DNA of 64,000 nt from NCBI RefSeq assembly GCF_000762875.2, contig NZ_JRMP02000009.1, positions 40,041 to 104,040 of the forward strand. Direction: 5' to 3'. The notes under the pieces were generated by a model, which had not been told where the DNA came from, did no database searches, and saw only the letters and a list, made by a program, of their open reading frames with translations. Shown piece after piece: positions 62,443-64,000 of this stretch. This stretch comes from Helicobacter saguini (lineage in GTDB: Bacteria > Campylobacterota > Campylobacteria > Campylobacterales > Helicobacteraceae). Position 1 is the stretch's first letter. Each line of letters opens with the position of its first letter. The position numbers and the translations under genes are program-made.

Positions 62443-63501
62443 ATGTGTGTATTAAGAAATGGCAAGATTTTAGAAAATTATGGCGGACCTTATATTATTG
62501 CCGAAGTAAATAGTAGCCATAATGGCAATCTTGATGAAGCAAAAAGAATGATAGATGCAGCAAAAGAGTGCGGGGCGTCTTGTGTTAAGTTTCAGTCATG
62601 GAGTAGCGATTCACTTTACTCAAAAAGCTATTATGATAAAAATCCTTTAGCAAAGCGATTTTTTGATAAATTTGCATTATCTAGTGAATCTTTATTGCAA
62701 ATGGCGCAGTATGCTAAAAGTGTGGATATGGACTTTTCATCTACGCCATATTCTACACAAGAAGTAGATTTCTTGGTAGATATTATAAAAGCACCATTTG
62801 TAAAAATCGCTAGTATGGAGCTAAATAACTACGCCTTTTTAGAATATATAGGCAAAAAGCAAACACCTATAATCATATCCACAGGAATGGGCAGTATAGA
62901 TGAAATAAAAACGGCTATAAAAATTTTAGAATCTACAAATAATAAAAATATCGCAATTTTGCATTGCGTATCAATATATCCTAGTGATATAGAATCTATG
63001 AATCTAAATAATATCACAATGCTAAAAGAAACTTTCAAGGACTACGCAATAGGCTTTAGCGACCATACAAAAGGTAGTGAATGTGCTATGGCGGCTGTGG
63101 CGTTAGGTGCGTGTGTGATTGAGAAGCATTTGAGCTTAGATTCTAAAAAAATAGGCTTTGATAATGAAATGGCAACCGAGCCAAAAGAATTTAAAGAGCT
63201 AGTGAAAAATATAGAATCTGTGTATAAAGCAATGGGTAGCTATGAGCGAATCTTATCGCCAAAAGAGCTAGAAATGCAAGGGAAAATGCGCCGCTCAATC
63301 GTGGCAGCTAAACCTTTAAAAAAAGGCGATGTGATAAGGCTAGAAGACTTATGTGCAAAACGACCAGCCGTGAATGATACGGGGGGGGGGGGGGAGGGGA
63401 GGTATATACCACCTAGCGATATAAACTTGCTAGTAGGTAAAAAAGTGCTAAAAGATATAGAATCTAATACGCAAATCTTAAAGCAAGATATTAAATTTTA
63501 A
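62443..63501 (+). CDS. NeuB-family nonulosonate synthase (phase-variable, ON)
   Basis: Condenses phosphoenolpyruvate with an N-acyl hexosamine to a 9-carbon sialic-acid-like sugar. IIAEVNSSHNGNLDEAKRMIDAAKECGASCVKFQSW is the N-terminal signature; STPYSTQEVDFL, VKIASMELNN, ISTGMGSIDEI, GFSDHTKGSECAMAAVALGACVIEKHLSLD and the C-terminal SAF (antifreeze-like) domain follow. A run of 14 G encodes NDTGGGGEGRYIPP in the SAF domain where RPG-x-G-I-S-P is usual; 14 G keeps the frame, so the gene is ON. Legionaminate, pseudaminate or sialate type cannot be decided. AAGGAG precedes the ATG. Confidence 0.9.
   Translation: MCVLRNGKILENYGGPYIIAEVNSSHNGNLDEAKRMIDAAKECGASCVKFQSWSSDSLYSKSYYDKNPLAKRFFDKFALSSESLLQMAQYAKSVDMDFSSTPYSTQEVDFLVDIIKAPFVKIASMELNNYAFLEYIGKKQTPIIISTGMGSIDEIKTAIKILESTNNKNIAILHCVSIYPSDIESMNLNNITMLKETFKDYAIGFSDHTKGSECAMAAVALGACVIEKHLSLDSKKIGFDNEMATEPKEFKELVKNIESVYKAMGSYERILSPKELEMQGKMRRSIVAAKPLKKGDVIRLEDLCAKRPAVNDTGGGGEGRYIPPSDINLLVGKKVLKDIESNTQILKQDIKF
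63381..63394 (+). repeat. G14 phase switch in the NeuB-like gene
   Basis: 14 G inside the SAF-domain coding part. The present length is in frame to the natural end at 63501; 13 or 15 would truncate or alter the last 40 or so residues. Confidence 0.9.
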
Positions 63502-63517
63502 TTTGAAAGGATAAGTT

Positions 63518-63754
63518 ATGGAAAAATATACAAAATTGTTTGTTGATATATTTGGTGTAAGTGAGAGTGAAGCTAAAAGCTTAAAGTATCAAGATGTCGA
63601 TGCGTGGGATAGTGTGGGACATATGGGGCTTGTAGCCGCTTTGGAGCAAGACTTTGGCGTGACGTTAGATACTGATGATATTATTGATTTTAGCTCCTTT
63701 GAAAAGGGCATTGAAATCTTGGCAAAATACGGCATTAATTTAGATTCTAAATAG
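63518..63754 (+). CDS. Dedicated acyl carrier protein
   Basis: 78 residues with the ACP four-helix pattern. The phosphopantetheine serine is Ser32 in DAWDSVGHMGLVAALEQDFG (D-S-x-x-x-M/L form). It is acidic, as expected. AAAGGA precedes the ATG, 16 bases after the neuB-like stop. It is not the housekeeping ACP, given its location and its divergent DSVGHM motif. It should carry the acyl group for this sugar pathway. Confidence 0.92.
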   Translation: MEKYTKLFVDIFGVSESEAKSLKYQDVDAWDSVGHMGLVAALEQDFGVTLDTDDIIDFSSFEKGIEILAKYGINLDSK

Positions 63755-63762
63755 GCGAAAGT

Positions 63763-64000
63763 ATGGAATCTAAACGTGATTTAGAAAATATAGAATCTAA
63801 TTTGTCATTGCAAGAATTTACCTTATCAACTTCGTGGCAATTTATAAAAAACAACGCAATTATAGAATTTAAAAATGAGCGAAGCGAAAAGTCCCAAAAC
63901 GCTACGAAAACACAGAATCTAAATTTGGAAAATAACCAAACGAAAACAAATACGCGGAGCGTTGTCGGGGGGTTTGGGGGGTTGCAAGGGGGGATAAGGG
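63763..64000 (+). CDS. Partial gene rich in repeat sequence, runs off the window
   Basis: Open from ATG 63763 to the window end (79 codons seen). It starts with octamer-coded MESKRDLENIESN, then a translated REP-like element (LSLQEF...TSWQF), then NERSEKSQNAT and a Gly-rich SVVGGFGGLQGGIR from a G-rich repeat. Nothing typical of an enzyme is visible yet. It may be the start of the next cluster gene or just repeat DNA in an open frame. Confidence 0.35.
   Translation, partial: MESKRDLENIESNLSLQEFTLSTSWQFIKNNAIIEFKNERSEKSQNATKTQNLNLENNQTKTNTRSVVGGFGGLQGGIR
63804..63842. repeat. Partial REP-like element
   Basis: GTCATTGCAAG at 63804-63814 and TGGCAATT at 63835-63842 match the outer and inner parts of the GTCATTGC-type palindrome. 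Confidence 0.5.
63967..64000 (+). repeat. G-quadruplex-type sequence at the window edge
   Basis: Three runs of six G, separated by TTT and TTGCAA, then ATAA and GGG. This fits the G3+ N1-7 quadruplex rule on the plus strand and looks like part of a dispersed G-rich repeat. Confidence 0.6.

Larger units (their letters stand above)
1..64000. repeat. Dispersed octamer TAGAATCT / AGATTCTA
   Basis: The 8-mer and its reverse complement recur throughout the window in both orientations. About ten exact copies lie in 30150-30430 and about two dozen in 42690-43495 alone. For a genome near 33% GC I would expect only about five by chance in 64 kb on both strands. In genes it is nearly always read as GAT-TCT (Asp-Ser) or GAA-TCT (Glu-Ser); the frame that would give TAG is avoided. 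Between genes it often occurs as inverted pairs. The core GAWTC matches GANTC. The function is unknown. Confidence 0.95.

Overview
The window is AT-rich chromosomal DNA from a Campylobacterota bacterium, most likely a Helicobacter of the enterohepatic type. The evidence is a cysteine-paired Sel1/Hcp protein, a lone XerH recombinase, a tRNA cluster with a TRL lipoprotein, OMPLA, small outer-membrane barrels, an AloI-like R-M-S enzyme, and many poly-G/C tracts of the contingency-locus kind. I cannot name the species from sequence alone.

The dominant oddity is an octamer, TAGAATCT (reverse complement AGATTCTA), present hundreds of times on both strands. Outside genes it often forms inverted pairs that make hairpins or perfect palindromes after stop codons. 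Inside genes it is read as Asp-Ser or Glu-Ser and builds 'DSK/IESK' linkers that enlarge even essential enzymes (MurA, Obg, Der, RibD, Pth, PurC, RecG, TatB). Its core is GANTC, and its pattern recalls uptake-signal sequences.

Layout. 1-12.6 kb: secreted and outer-membrane proteins, Obg, Hcp-like protein, a nitrilase-fold protein without its cysteine, a degenerate GDH-like protein, an S4 protein, RibD, Der, and a decayed gene. 12.6-15.3 kb: rplJ-rplL, detached from rplKA and rpoBC, then gmd. 15.4-18.3 kb: glutarate 2-hydroxylase (GlaH/CsiD) behind an MHS-type transporter, separated by a large inverted repeat. 18.4-20.7 kb: a broken dynamin-like locus between two roughly 95-bp direct repeats. 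20.9-26.1 kb: purC, two SPOR-NlpC/P60 hydrolases (one with catalytic Cys changed to Ser), pldA and pth. 26.1-32 kb: a phase-variable (now OFF) type IIB/IIG restriction-modification gene, a lytic transglycosylase and a RelE toxin-antitoxin pair. 32-37.4 kb: glyS, an orphan adenine methyltransferase, small envelope proteins and an SMR exporter. 37.6-38.6 kb: five tRNAs around trl. 38.7-44.9 kb: murA, metF, tatB, tatC and yggT.

44.9-51.3 kb is a nucleotide-sugar cluster: C-methyltransferase, CDP-glucose 4,6-dehydratase, radical SAM/SPASM enzyme, UXS-like SDR and UDP-glucose dehydrogenase. The first three carry G tracts. 51.3-58.8 kb holds housekeeping genes (clpS, xerH, recG, HicB-like, SPOR, HdeD-like) and a sialidase-like protein. 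58.9-64 kb is a second phase-variable glycan cluster: leader ORF with a C tract, GNAT-like protein, FabZ-like hotdog dehydratase, ThDP enzyme, NeuB-family synthase and a dedicated acyl carrier protein. This looks like an ACP-dependent acyl-nonulosonate pathway. In the state sequenced here the restriction enzyme, the C-methyltransferase and the hotdog dehydratase are frameshifted OFF, NeuB is ON, and the ThDP enzyme is broken by a 2-nt insertion. In three places the tract sits in a leader or at the 3' end of a gene, where its length decides whether translation runs on into or close to the next start codon.
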